Assembly: GCA_020746875.1 (NCBI GenBank)
Contig: JAGTJL010000026.1
Span: forward strand, 372,001-436,000
DNA length: 64,000 nucleotides
Reading direction: 5' to 3'
From: Rhexocercosporidium sp. MPI-PUGE-AT-0058
Lineage: Eukaryota > Ascomycota > Leotiomycetes > Helotiales
The translations under genes were made by a program, and so were the position numbers. The notes under the pieces are model-generated. The model ran no database searches and was not told the origin of the DNA. It saw only the letters and a program-made list of their open reading frames with translations. This document shows, one piece after another, positions 12,864 through 23,759 of this stretch; position 1 is the first letter of the stretch, and each line of letters begins with the position of its first letter.

Positions 12864-14080
12864 GCTGATGCAGAAGCCTCAGCTACCGTTTGGGCGAAGG
12901 TATGTAGTATTTTTATCTGGGGATCATTAGAACTCCGTATTTGTCCATCATATTTGCCCGGGGAAATTGTGCGACGAGTGCGATAGGCATGAGAGTTAGT
13001 CACAGGGATGATGAAGATGGTAATCGTTGTCCCACTCCACCACTCGTGAGGTCAAAGAAGCTGCTACGATGCTTCTATTCTGCCAATATAGTGTTTCACG
13101 AGTCAAAACGGCAGGACACGGAGATTAGAAACGCCTCCTTCGAGATGTCCCAAACCTGTGATGCCGCTGAGACGCGAGAGAGGAAGTAGAGACAAGTAAT
13201 TTAGTTAGGCTAGAAGCGAGGACCAGGTCACCTAGATTAAAAAATGTTTAGCGTGTCTCGCTTCCTAAAGACCCACGCCAGGCAGGCTCTCTTTCAGCTT
13301 CAAGTCTTCCCTTTCATAAAATATTATTCAGAATTCTGTCAATACAATATCTGTACAGCAATGTGTCTGGTACTTAGTACACCTACTGTCGTTCACATAT
13401 TCTAGGTAGTTACTCAATGATTTTAAGCGATTATTTTTCTGCCGTTGTACCATTGCCGAAGTGGCGTGATGTCCACCCGTCAGCTCGAGCACCAGCGATG
13501 AAGTTTATCGACTTCATATTGCATCGAGGCCGTTGCAACATAGAGGTGTGTGTTGCCATCTAGCCATACCATCACCGCAATACCAAACTTTTCATTTTCC
13601 TCCATCGTCTCAAAAATTTGCTTCCTGGACTGTCCCACGGCATGGCTTTGTCACCATCGAAGCACCTAACTACTGCATTCCGACCAATCATCAGATTCAT
13701 GCTGTTTATTCATCTGTATAACATAGCCATGAACTGACTTTTCATCACTGACTGTAGTGAACTTGGCATCTGCGATTTTCTCGATTAAGGTTCCATGCCA
13801 AAGAGCTCTGAGTCTTCGCCTCAGCACGAAACCTCACCAACGATAAGCATCTGACACCAATGGGTCTCGAGGGCCTCTGAATAGGTGTCACAGATGTCCC
13901 AAACAACAAGTCGATTTCTCAAACAGTGAGCAGGAGCTAAGCTGAGAAGACACGATGTTCATGTCAACAGTTCTGGTAGTGTTGCGTCTCTTTCATTTGT
14001 CTTGACACTGTGCTCCGAGCATTCACATTTTCATTCTACCTCATCCAATCCGGAGATGAACCTCATCTAAGGAGAGCATG
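12864..14080. other. intergenic, no gene recognised
   Basis: About 1.2 kb upstream of the HET gene and downstream of the SDR gene. Only short frames with no family features were seen. The first 150 bp is probably the HET promoter. Confidence 0.45.
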
Positions 14081-14917
14081 TTACCAAGGGACCTCCCTCA
14101 AGACCCCCTCTTCAAATTCCCAAAACCCACCCTTCCTTCCCTCTCCCCCCACAAGCCTAACCACCACCTCCGCCCCATCAAGTGGATTCTTCGTCCCCTT
14201 AAATCCATTGAAAGCAGTCTTGCAATATCCCGGATTGGCAGCAAAGAATTCGACCTTACCCTTCCCCACCTCTGTCTCTCTGCTATCCTCCCCAGCCAAA
14301 GTATCCTCCATCTTCTGCATCTCAATCGTCAAACTATTTACCGCCGCTTTACTAATCGAGTAACTCACTACCTTCGTTGGTGGTAATTGGCCGTCCGATG
14401 AGCGAGTGAGAGAGGCCCGTCCAGAAGATATGTTGATTACTTTTGGGATTGGAGAAAGATGGAGGAGAGGGAGGAAATCTTGGGTCACGGTGTAGAGGGA
14501 GGTGATGTTGGTGTTGAATGTTGTATTGAAGTTCTCTCTGATTGCGCTTGAAAGGGATGATTCGGGGAAGAGAGCAATGCCTGCGTTGTTGACTAGAACT
14601 GTGTTTTGATGTTAGCAAAAATAACTATGCATCTCTTGAGGGCACTTACTATCAAGGTGACCGAATCTCGCACGAACCCAGTCCTGTGCTGTTTCAATAG
14701 TTGAGTCGTTGGTGACATCTAGTTCAACGGCATCGAGATTGGCTTTCACCCCGAGCTTTTGCAGCTCTCGGATCGCTTCTTGGCCAGATGAAATGTGGCG
14801 ACAGCCGATGATGTATGTTCCCTTTGGATAACGAAGAGAAAGAGCTTGCACGATTGAGAAACCAATGCCTCGATTAGCTCCAGTGACAAGGACAACGAGT
14901 CCGGACGAAGACGTCAT
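14081..14917 (-). CDS. short-chain dehydrogenase/reductase
   Basis: Two exons, 14917-14650 and 14598-14081, with a 51 bp intron, give 261 residues. This is a classical SDR. It has the NAD(P)-binding motif TGANRGIG at 13-20, NNAG at 93-96, the catalytic Ser in NISSGRAS near 147, and Tyr169 and Lys173 of YSISK. NPGYCKT follows. The pattern resembles carbonyl-reductase-like (CBR1-type) SDRs, with cytosolic NADPH-dependent reduction likely. The substrate cannot be inferred. No neighbouring biosynthetic core enzyme suggests a pathway. Confidence 0.9.
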
Positions 14918-15817
14918 TTTGGAAGCGTCTTTTGAGTCTGAGGGAGGAGATATACAAAATGAAATACGAGATCGACAATTTTTAGGCAGTACCTGCGTGC
15001 TGAATTTTGCGCTGCGAACGAGCTAAACTGGATCGAAAGAGCAGTCCGAGTTCCCAAAGATGGCACATCAAGCAGATAGGTCAAGCATTTTATATCTTGA
15101 ACACTTTTCTGCTAGACGTCAAAGAAACTCCAGTGATTTCTCGGTTTACCATTTATAGTAAGGCATAGTCGGTATGTCGGCTCTTATCATTGAGCCATGG
15201 AGTTGAAGATGGAGTTAGGGAGATAACGCCATTGTACGTCAATTAGCGTTACTACAAACATGGTGCAAATACTAACTATCCTCCGACAGAGAATAGACAC
15301 AATTGCAAAATATAGGAGAGAAAACCGGCCTAGTGTATCATGTGATAAAAAGAATAAAAGAGATACAAGCTTTTCGCATTGCACTTCCATGGAAACGAGT
15401 AGACGAGGAGGAAGACACTGGGACTAGGAAATCTTATCCGGAAAAGCGTCCTTGGAAAACAATCGACGAACACAGTACTATGCTAACATGTTGAAACTGG
15501 AAATTCAACCAACCTGGAAAAACGTGCGAGCTCAAAAGCTTATTGCAATTTGAGATGATAAAAAGTTGGACGCTGAGGTTGAGCTGGGGGTGCTTGGCAC
15601 CGGTTACATAATCGACGTACCCGCCTCCTCCTCATGCCTCTCGCCTCCACCGCGTCATTTCCCCGGACGCAGCCGATGTTATCGTCTCCACCAAACTCTC
15701 CAAGCCCGAGGTTGAATTAGGCAAACAACAACAGCAACTTTCCTTCTTTCTCTACCTTTAAGAATTCCGTCCCTTTTTCAACTGAAGCTGTAATTTCCTC
15801 CTGCGAACATCATCAGA
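14918..15817. other. divergent intergenic region
   Basis: 900 bp between the start of the SDR (minus) and the start of the MTP18 gene (plus). A CT-rich stretch near 15625-15770 fits a promoter for the plus-strand gene. No gene seen. Confidence 0.5.
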
Positions 15818-16777
15818 ATGCCTGGCAAAGATTCAGACAAATCCGAGTCCCGAGGTCCACCACCAACTGGCCTACCACCCAGAGAGAAACTACCGCCCGC
15901 GTTCCAAAAGATCATCGACAAATCCGACAACGACGAGAACTTCTACGACGAGCTGTATGATGGAACGTAAGTGTCGAGGCATAAATCCTCCAAATCTACC
16001 GTCTCCCGGACTTCGGAAATTGCTCGCGTGCTAACTATTCCCAGCGCCCCTCAATCAACAGAAAGCAACATTCGATACGCGGCCTACGCAACCCGCATAA
16101 GAACAGCCCTCTTGTCTGCACAACGATACGTCGCCTACACTTCAGACATTGGAGAATCATTCCGTCCAGTCGCGCACCCGTATCTCGTGCGAACAGCATA
16201 CGGAATCTCGTGGGCGTATATCCTAGGTGATGTGGCGCACGAGGGATATAAGGCATACTGCAGCAATCAGAGAATCCTACATCCAAACCTACCTCGCGAA
16301 GCAGTTACGGAGCGATACAACAATGCGCAGACGGATCTGAAGACTGTGGCGGCAGATGCGGGCGTGACGCTGGCACCTGGAAAGGTTACGGCTCTGCAGG
16401 ATTATAGAACTGTGATGGCACAGCGGGCTATCTTCCAGAGTATTGCATCAATGGGTCTACCCGCTTTCACTATCCATTCGATTGTGCGATATTCTGGACG
16501 GGCGTTGAAGAATTCCAAAAACATGAGGATCAGAACATATGGTCCGATTGGATTGGGTCTGGCAGCTGTCCCAGCTTTGCCGTACTTGTTCGATAAACCT
16601 GTTGAGGAGGCGGTTGAATGGGTGTTCCACAAGGGCTTCGAGATGGTAGGAGGAAAAGAAGCGGTTGGCAATGCACCCTCGACTGGGCGGGAGCAAATCT
16701 TGGAGTTGAGTAATGAGAACGCATCTTCCAAAGTGGCGAGTAAGGAAACCTCCAGGAAGAAGGAAAAAGAGTTGTAG
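15818..16777 (+). CDS. mitochondrial fission process protein (MTP18/MTFP1)
   Basis: Two exons, 15818-15966 and 16045-16777, with a 78 bp intron and CTAAC branch site, give 293 residues. Seen: a polar, proline-rich N-terminus, then RYAAYATRIRTAL, TSDIGESFRP..PYLVRTAYGISWAYILGDVAHEG, a central block MAQRAIFQSIASMGLPAFTIHSIV, and YGPIGLGLAAVPALPYLFDKPVEEAVEWVF. These are hallmarks of the MTP18 family, inner-membrane proteins that promote mitochondrial fission in animals. The lysine-rich end is probably disordered. Role inferred by family; fungal members are little studied. Confidence 0.9.
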
Positions 16778-17090
16778 TGTGGATAGGACTTTGGATGACA
16801 GTACATGGTAGCATTGGCGTTTGGGGACCCATCTCGGCTTTCAGTCATGTTTTGGCATCGTTCATAGAATTACCACTTTGCTTGGAACACACCCCTCCCT
16901 TTCATGCGTCGCCTTCAACCTGTTCTGCTCCTATTTTCATGGGGGCGGCTGGAAAGTTTCCAAGCTGGAACAAGGCGTATTCATGAATTTCCAACTAATT
17001 TGCTGCGTGCCTATTTTTCACAAAGTTGTTCTTGTTCAAAGCTTCTGCAGATCCCAGCAAAGGATACTGAGTTTTCCAAGGCAATATCGC
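16778..17090. other. short convergent intergenic region
   Basis: 313 bp between two converging genes. It holds 3' untranslated DNA only. Confidence 0.5.
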
Positions 17091-17946
17091 TCAACTCATA
17101 CGAGCCTTCAACCCTGCAACGATCTCATCCACCAACGTAGTCGTCATCTTCAGCCCCAGGTCATGATCAGGATTAACCTCCGCAATCATCAACCCTACAG
17201 CCTTCTTACTCTCCAAAAAAAATCCTTCATCGCTGCCATAATCTCCGGAAACTTCACCGCCGTCCAGCTAGGCACATTTCCCAGAGGAAACAATTTGGAT
17301 CGATGACATCCACGCCCAAATGCACGAGGATACAATCTACTCGTTCTTCCAACCAGCGTAATGCTTCCGCAGCGCGACCAGCAGCATCGAGATCTATGGC
17401 TGAAGAGGTGATGACGCGGTAGTTCTCGTTGAAGAGGTAACCTAGATGATCGCGTTTGTTGGCTGGCGAACTCGAGTTCAGTCCGAAGGGCACGACATTG
17501 CTTATGGAGCCAGGTTCGTTCGGATACGTTAGATCGCAGTCTACATCAACATACAGCAAACCGATACGTTTCATGGGCATGTGGTGGGTCAAAGCCGACA
17601 TGATAGCCGGACAGATGAGACATTCACTCCCGAGAATCAAGTGAAATGGCACATGCGTATTTGCTGGCGAACATGCAAGGGCAGAAGTAACGTTGCTCTT
17701 TACAGCCTGACAAACTGCGACTACTACGGCTTCGTTATAGGCTGCGTTAGGTCCAATATGTGATTCTGTCCAGTTTACGGGTTCGTTAGGAAGGGCGTCA
17801 TGGATGGAGATTTCGTAGCCTAGGGTTGTGAGTTTGTTGATGAGACCGATGGATTGGAGAGCGGAGGGGGCGCGAGATTTGCCGGGGAAGACGGATCCTA
17901 CGTCTGCTGAGGCGGTGATGAGATTGATTCTGTTGGGGGGTGTCAT
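17091..17946 (-). CDS. divergent ureohydrolase (arginase/agmatinase fold), two apparent frameshifts
   Basis: An arginase-superfamily protein of about 285 residues starts at 17946. Canonical metal motifs are altered: GGDHS is GSECL (106-110), DAHxD is DVDCD (134-138), and SxDxD is HLGVDVID (about 209-216). The His of the first motif is therefore Cys, the His of the second is Asp, and one Asp of the third is Gly. After this the frame breaks twice. One base is missing by the AAA run near 17294-17297, and one by an eight-base A run (plus strand) at 17215-17222. Past each break the expected family sequence continues (LFPLGNVPSW, then GLMIAEVNPDHD) to a stop at 17091. Catalysis of arginine hydrolysis is doubtful. 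It may be a sequencing artefact plus a non-enzyme homologue. Confidence 0.65.
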
Positions 17947-18350
17947 CTTGACTTTGTTTTTTTAGGTTACGTTTGAGACTTTAGATGGAATGAATGCCAT
18001 CGTTTGTTTCCTTGCAGTACGGGTGGACTCAGGGCTCCGGGATCACCTATATATTTGGCATATAATGAACGCCCTGCGGCTAACATGCGGGTTAAAGAAA
18101 CAAGCTCATTACATCAGATGTCATAATCGGCCGCGAAAAACTCCCTGGTCACTTCTCAATGCAGAAATGTCGCTGCAGGAGCACGGAGTTCTGTTGTCTG
18201 ATTCCCTTTCACGTTCATTTGTCGACACAGATCGGCTATTTCTCAAAGCAAGGTCAAAACTGGGGGATTTACAATCCACTACCTCACAACACAGAAGCTC
18301 TCAGGCTTCAATAATAGCACATTACTATGTGGCAAAGAACTTTGTGTGGT
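17947..18350. other. intergenic
   Basis: 404 bp upstream of the ureohydrolase-like gene and downstream of the next minus-strand gene. No gene seen. Confidence 0.5.
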
Positions 18351-19350
18351 CTAAAGGTACATTCCAACAGTAACCAATAAGATGATGATGAGAAGGCTGA
18401 TGACAATAACTAGGACTTGCTCGTCCTGGGACCTCAGCGGTCTAGTTCGTCTGAATGTGCCTGAAGATGTGCTTGTTGTGCTGATTATCGCACTGGCGGT
18501 AGTCGGAGGTCCGCTTGCTGCGACTGATATTGTGAATGTTCGACTCCGTTGAGGAGATGATGGATTTACACTTGGTCTTTGGGTTCGAAAGAGTACGTCG
18601 TAAATGCGTTGTCCACCAAGTCCATCCTCAGTATCCCGACTGCTTCTGCTTTCAGTTTGCGTACGATATCCAGCCAAAGTCCGACCCAGGAGGATCGACC
18701 GCTGAAGAATGTTTATGGATGTCACATCCTTGAATTCAACATTCAACCAATCGAATTTGGCGAAATCATAGGCGACACCAGACCTGATCATACCACCCAT
18801 GTCGTTCTCATTAGACTCATTGAATTGAATGCTGGGGGGTTTTGTCTTCGGGTGTAGATTAACTAGACTGTTGAGATAATTAGCTTCAAACAAGAAGGTT
18901 TCGAGAACATTGGAAGGTAACTTACGAGAGAGTCCGGACGGAAGAGGAACAGTGGCGGTTCGAATTTCCGGCCCCACTCTTGTCGATGCGTGTATCATGC
19001 TGCAGCTGAGCATAGATCAAGTCTTTGATCATAGAAGCAAAATTACTTGAGCAGGCATAAGGGCCATCGGGTGGTGCAGAGCAAAGAGATATGGATTTAA
19101 GCTCGGCGATAGGGTCGGGCAAATAACCGACAAGGAGTAGATGTATCGTGTTTTCACCATAATCATAGACCTGATACTTCGATCAGCATAAAGATCAATA
19201 CCCCAGGTGTAGGTCAAATGCATTTAAAATATTAGTGTAGCGTGAATTGAATTTGTCGGAAGCAAGGCATGAAGACGTTTCCAGAATATCGTTTCCCATT
19301 GCCGTCACGGCCAGTGCATGCAATATAAACAAAACTTTGTAGTGGCTCAT
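18351..19350 (-). CDS. secreted or single-pass membrane protein, 5' part unresolved
   Basis: Two well-supported 3' exons are 19170-18926 and 18867-18351. They are joined in phase by a GTAAGT...AACAG intron (18925-18868). They encode a region with several Cys (CSAPPDGPYACSS), an Asn/Asp-rich stretch, a Ser/Thr-rich stalk and a C-terminal membrane helix (VLVIVISLLIIILLVTVGMYL). A first exon from an ATG at 19350 gives a good signal peptide (MSHYKVLFILHALAVTAMG) in the same frame. The link between it and 19170 contains two stops, and the only GT...AG there is 31 bp and out of phase by one. A GGGG run (19201-19204) sits at the junction. I do not recognise the family. Confidence 0.45.
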
Positions 19351-19738
19351 ATTGGCGAAGGATAGAACTCCACAACGGGATTCTTGCGGATTCATTCTAA
19401 AAATCTCTCATGGTGGGAAGATTGAGATTTTAATGTGACGGTGATGCAACTGTCTGCCTGTTCTGAAACTGATTGTTGGTTTCTGGTGGTTGGCTAGGAG
19501 AAAGCCTTGGAGTGCACAGGGGGTCTTAAAAGGGCAATTCAGGGCGGTGAGTGGGGCACCGTCCCAAAACACTGAAGGCAGTCATCCAGCCTAAAAACTG
19601 TGCATCTAATGCACAAAAGCAGTATAGAGGAAGCATGCCACGATACTTCGTTCAGAGAATCACCCCATGAGATAAAGAAGCATGCACACAAATTCGTTCT
19701 AGATAGGTAAAGCTTCATGTGATATTGCCACTGTCTGT
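19351..19738. other. intergenic
   Basis: 388 bp between two minus-strand genes for surface-type proteins. No gene seen. Confidence 0.5.
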
Positions 19739-20911
19739 CTACAGCCACAATGCAAGGGAAAGATGTAACACTATGCAAGCAAGACCTCCCTTCACAATCA
19801 TCGTTCTATCCCTCGCTGTCTGCCCCCACGATGTCGATGTACTTGAGCTTGAAGTCGAAGCTGAAGCAGCTCCAGTCGGCGCACTCGTGATGGCTCCTGT
19901 GCTTATACGACCGCTGGTCCCCTTTCCTGAGGCCACATCTGCGTTTGTAGAAGTAGGAACACTGACGACTGTACCACTCGGAGAGAAAGCAGTGACAGTA
20001 AGATTGTAGCCGGCAGCAGACCAAGAATATGTCCATCCACTGACCGGTGCAGTCACCTGACCAGCAAGATTGGACATCGTCTCCGTGCCTGGAAGAGGGA
20101 GATTGGAGGGGAGATAGATTTCTCCCGTATAAGAGTATCCCAGAGCTTTGCAGTTTGCGGTTGGGAGAGTGTCTTGGCAAGAAAACCACGTCTCATCGAA
20201 ACCGCTGAGGCTTTGTCTCCTTGCATCGTCGTAACGTAGATATGGGAAGTCATATTTGGGACAACTCTCGATCGTTCTATGGGATGAATGAGTGATTCGA
20301 AATGGGCGATTGGGGAGCAGGGTTTTGACTTACGATTGAAAGGAGAGACTCCAGAAGCAGCAGTTGCAATTCCAAGTCGAATTTTTGTCGTTGGTATCGA
20401 CGACTTTACCTATACTGCAGGCCTCATGAGTGGTCGACCAGAGCTCCGCATTTGCGAGATCCGTTGCGCTGTTATCGCATGAGCATCCTCCGGGAGCATT
20501 TGCAGGAGCTGGCCAGAAGGGAATGTCATCGGTCTTGACGAGATCTGGATGGCATGCGTCGAGCAATAGCTGCACCAAGTCATTGTATTCGCATCCATAA
20601 ACCTTCATGTAAAGCTTAGTGACTGTGCTGGACTTGACCAAGGGATGGCAATGACGAACCTTGTTCCAGCAGAATTGGCCTTCGCAATTCAACAAGTATG
20701 TGCGAGCGAAGCAAAAACATTCGTTGTAAGCGTCCACCGTACGTTTTTTGCCGCTCATACAATTGTCCATGGAGATCAATGCATCTTTGTTACATGCCTC
20801 GTACTCAGCTGGAGCGACACATGTTGATGGGTCTTTCTGCCCAAGAGGCATGTCCCACGCAGCAGCAAGCCTCAACGACGCCGATCCAATGGCGATTAAT
20901 AGACGCCACAT
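19739..20911 (-). CDS. cysteine-rich secreted protein with GPI-type C-terminus
   Basis: Two exons, 20911-20334 and 20276-19739, with a 57 bp intron, give 371 residues. There is a signal peptide (about 1-18) and at least 14 Cys in the first 190 residues, including CFC, CSC and CNCC. A globular part with CPKYDFPYLRYDD and WFSCQDTLP follows. A Ser/Thr-rich linker then leads to a short C-terminal hydrophobic tail (GLACIVLHLSLALWL) suited to GPI attachment. The Cys spacing shows it is extracellular. I do not recognise a named family (CFEM motifs are not obvious). A cell-surface or effector-like role is only a guess. Confidence 0.75.
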
Positions 20912-21477
20912 AGCTTTTAGCTGGATGTACTGACAGTCGCAGCTCTATCATCTCGTGGCATCGAGGGAAATCGCGGTTTTGTTGCGTGATAATGTTGCCA
21001 AGAAACGCTGAACTACACTGGGACTTCATCTCCGCGATTCGCCGTCGCTTGTATTGAGAATTCCTGATTGGCTGCAGGTGATTAACCTATTTTGATGTAC
21101 CGAGTGACAACTTAAGAAGCTTGTGACAGTTGAAAAGGGGTTGAAAAAGGCAGGGGGGAGCAACTGACCTTCTGCTTTGGGTCACGAATACGCGAGGCCA
21201 AGAAATAAAAGCAGCAGGTATCATTGCAAACGAGAGCTAAACTTCAGAGTTATATGGACTACGCAACCTTAATGTACTTTGACTGAACAGCAAATCTCAG
21301 GAAAGGAGACTGAATTTTATCGAAATAGCACCTCGCGAGTTGGCAACTTTGGTCGGAATAGGGGAACGCAGATATTCAATCAAAACAGTTTCTGGACAGA
21401 ATCCACATCACACTTCAAGATATTAGAACAGCTGAGTGAGGCATGAAAACCAAATGATTCAACAACGAGAATGCGGC
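20912..21477. other. intergenic
   Basis: 566 bp between two minus-strand genes. It contains the promoter of the Cys-rich protein and the 3' end of the transporter gene. No gene seen. Confidence 0.5.
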
Positions 21478-23127
21478 TCAAAGATCTCCATGTTGAGCCC
21501 CTTCGGCGTCCATTCTCGCCTTTTCCTTCTTGGCCTTCTGAATATCCATTGACATCTTGACAGGTCTGACACCTGGAGTCTCGAACACAGCGTCCATCTC
21601 CTCTAGCGTCAATCCATGAGTTTCAGGGAAAATGAAATACGAAAGCACTAACTGAATACAGTTGTATCCGATGTAAACAACCCAGATCTTGTAGCCGATC
21701 TTGTTGATTCCAACGGAGATTCCGTAATTGTTGACAGTACCTGCTGCCCCCTGGACCAGACCGTAGAGAGCCATACCCTTCGCTCTGAGATGCAAGGAAA
21801 GCAATTCCACGGGATAGAGATTGTGCATAGTGGCGATGAGTGTTGCTGAACAGGCTTGGAAGATAAAGATCCAAACGACGGTGAGCGCAGCTTGAGTGTC
21901 TGATTTATGAAGATTGTATTGCCAGGAAGTTATAGTAGCGCATGTCTGAAGAACGATGAAAGTGATCAGTCCTGCGAATATTAAGGTTCGACGTTTGAAT
22001 CTATCGATTATGAAAGAACCGAAGACGGTGAAAACGAAGTAGACTGCCGTGGAGCCGAAGTTGAATCCGAGTTGCTTCATAGAATCAGTAATGCCGATAG
22101 TCTCCAGGGCGGGGACAAGATATTGGCCAATTATACCGCCTCCATTCCACTGCTGGAAGATAGAATAGAGGATGAGAACCAAAACTCTGTACCGGGCACC
22201 TCTTTTGAAAAAAGCCCTGAAATCCCAAACCTCACGATTCTTTGGTGAGTTTGACAAGGATTCCTCGATCTGTCGAACAACAACGCCGACGAGTGGGTGA
22301 TCGGGATTATTGCCTTCTGTCGTGTGGTAACGAGCAATCATCTTCTTGGCCTGTTCCTTCTTGCCCTTCGTGATGAGATACCTCGGGCTCTCCGGTGCGA
22401 TAAAATAGATCGTGGAGCAGACGATCGCTGGGAAAAGTGCCTCTAAGAGGAGCGGTATCCTCCAACCCCAATTTCCTTCCATTTTGTTGAATCCGAGTAA
22501 GGCAGCGTTCATTCCCAAACTTCCGACCTGAAAGCAGGCACCAAACAGGCCAACGAGAAGACCACGAAGATGGGCGGGGGTAACCTCTCCCATATACTGA
22601 GGGGCAGACATGAGGGCTGAACCGAAACCTAGGAAGAATCTTCCAGCCATGAACATCGGTAGATTGACGGCGAGACCTTGCAGAAGGGCAGAGGCAATGA
22701 CGATGGCGTTTCCAAGAAAGTTGATGCCTCGCCGTCCGATGACATCCGATAGTGCAAGAAAAGGTGCCCCACAAACGGTTCCAATTGTCATCAATGCATT
22801 GATAGTACCGAATGTCGCTCCGCTTGTCCCAAAACCAAAGTATGAGTGCCAAGCTGGATAGGCATTGATACCACCGATGACTGCCCAGTCAATACCATAT
22901 CCAGCTTGATTGCAACCCATGACAAACATGATGAGGGCGAGCCTAAAACTGGTCCATGATTTGAACCGCAAGGATTCCTGAGAAAGAGCAAACACATCTT
23001 CTTCAGTCAGTCGAGCGATGACTACCTCTTCAATATGATCAGGAGATGTCTTGAGGTCGGCAAGATAGTCGTTGTTGGTGTCCGCTCTGTTGAGAACATT
23101 CTCGTTGTCGTTGTATCTAGCCGCCAT
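21478..23127 (-). CDS. MFS sugar transporter (lactose/cellodextrin permease type)
   Basis: Intronless gene for 549 residues with twelve predicted membrane helices. Sugar-porter family signatures are visible: GGINAYP in helix 1, DVIGRRG between helices 2 and 3, GRFFLGFGSALMSAPQYMGEVTPAHLRG, PESPRYLITKGKKEQA in the central loop, then QQWNGGGIIGQYLVP and DRFKRRTL. The central loop and N-terminal tail look like fungal lactose and cellodextrin permeases rather than hexose carriers. It would import di- or oligosaccharides with protons at the plasma membrane. It is divergently transcribed from the GH95 gene and shares a 632 bp promoter with it, which suggests joint control. The substrate is inferred from this pairing. 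Confidence 0.92.
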   Translation of the reverse strand: MAARYNDNENVLNRADTNNDYLADLKTSPDHIEEVVIARLTEEDVFALSQESLRFKSWTSFRLALIMFVMGCNQAGYGIDWAVIGGINAYPAWHSYFGFGTSGATFGTINALMTIGTVCGAPFLALSDVIGRRGINFLGNAIVIASALLQGLAVNLPMFMAGRFFLGFGSALMSAPQYMGEVTPAHLRGLLVGLFGACFQVGSLGMNAALLGFNKMEGNWGWRIPLLLEALFPAIVCSTIYFIAPESPRYLITKGKKEQAKKMIARYHTTEGNNPDHPLVGVVVRQIEESLSNSPKNREVWDFRAFFKRGARYRVLVLILYSIFQQWNGGGIIGQYLVPALETIGITDSMKQLGFNFGSTAVYFVFTVFGSFIIDRFKRRTLIFAGLITFIVLQTCATITSWQYNLHKSDTQAALTVVWIFIFQACSATLIATMHNLYPVELLSLHLRAKGMALYGLVQGAAGTVNNYGISVGINKIGYKIWVVYIGYNCIQLVLSYFIFPETHGLTLEEMDAVFETPGVRPVKMSMDIQKAKKEKARMDAEGAQHGDL

Positions 23128-23759
23128 GATGGAATAAGAGAGCGGGTGGCTATGACAAACTCCTAGCTGGGAACGGAATCACTGGCTCTTTATGCTGGCG
23201 ATACCAAAACAACAGAGAACATGAGTCCACCCAACCCCGCATCCCCAGACCTCATTCATAGACCGCGCAAGCAATGGAACCTCGGTCCTGCCATCCGTAG
23301 GTAGAGATCTGTATGCATATTCTCCCCGCACATCCCTATTACCTGATTTCCCATGGGAATGAGGAAGTCGTGGTAGCTTTTGGCAGTCTGAGGAGGGCTG
23401 CAGATTTGATTGGTGGATTTTCTGCAACTCCTCCGTGCGTAGAACACAGAGGCTGTCAAGCAACATCAACAAAGAGCAGCTGTGCCACATTCATTGCTCG
23501 AAAAGTAAGTTACTTATCGTGCGACGGAAAGAGAATGTAGATGTCAACTTCGACATCAAATGCTTCTAGCCCCGCTAGCTTCCAGTGTCTCATTTAGGAT
23601 CTGATAGGCCAAGTCAGCTCATTGAACAATTCTAGTAACAAGGATTGAAGAAAGGCGTTCTATTACACTGTGGTACCATCAAACCTCTGATACTTTCAGA
23701 AAGCGCGCCTACGTCGTTGGACATTGACCCGATCCTCGAACGCCTAGACAACGAACGAC
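23128..23759. promoter_or_regulatory. shared divergent promoter, transporter and GH95
   Basis: 632 bp separate the two ATGs, so one region probably controls both genes. I saw no GGNTAAA site in it. A minus-strand frame within it (23179-23490) has no coding features. Confidence 0.5.

Noticed and set aside
12941..13189. 82-codon plus-strand frame
   Set aside because: It lies over the HET-gene upstream region and shows no family features.
17215..17297. Introns as an explanation for the ureohydrolase breaks
   Set aside because: No GT-AG pair of workable length spans either break, and sequence on both sides continues the family alignment without a gap.
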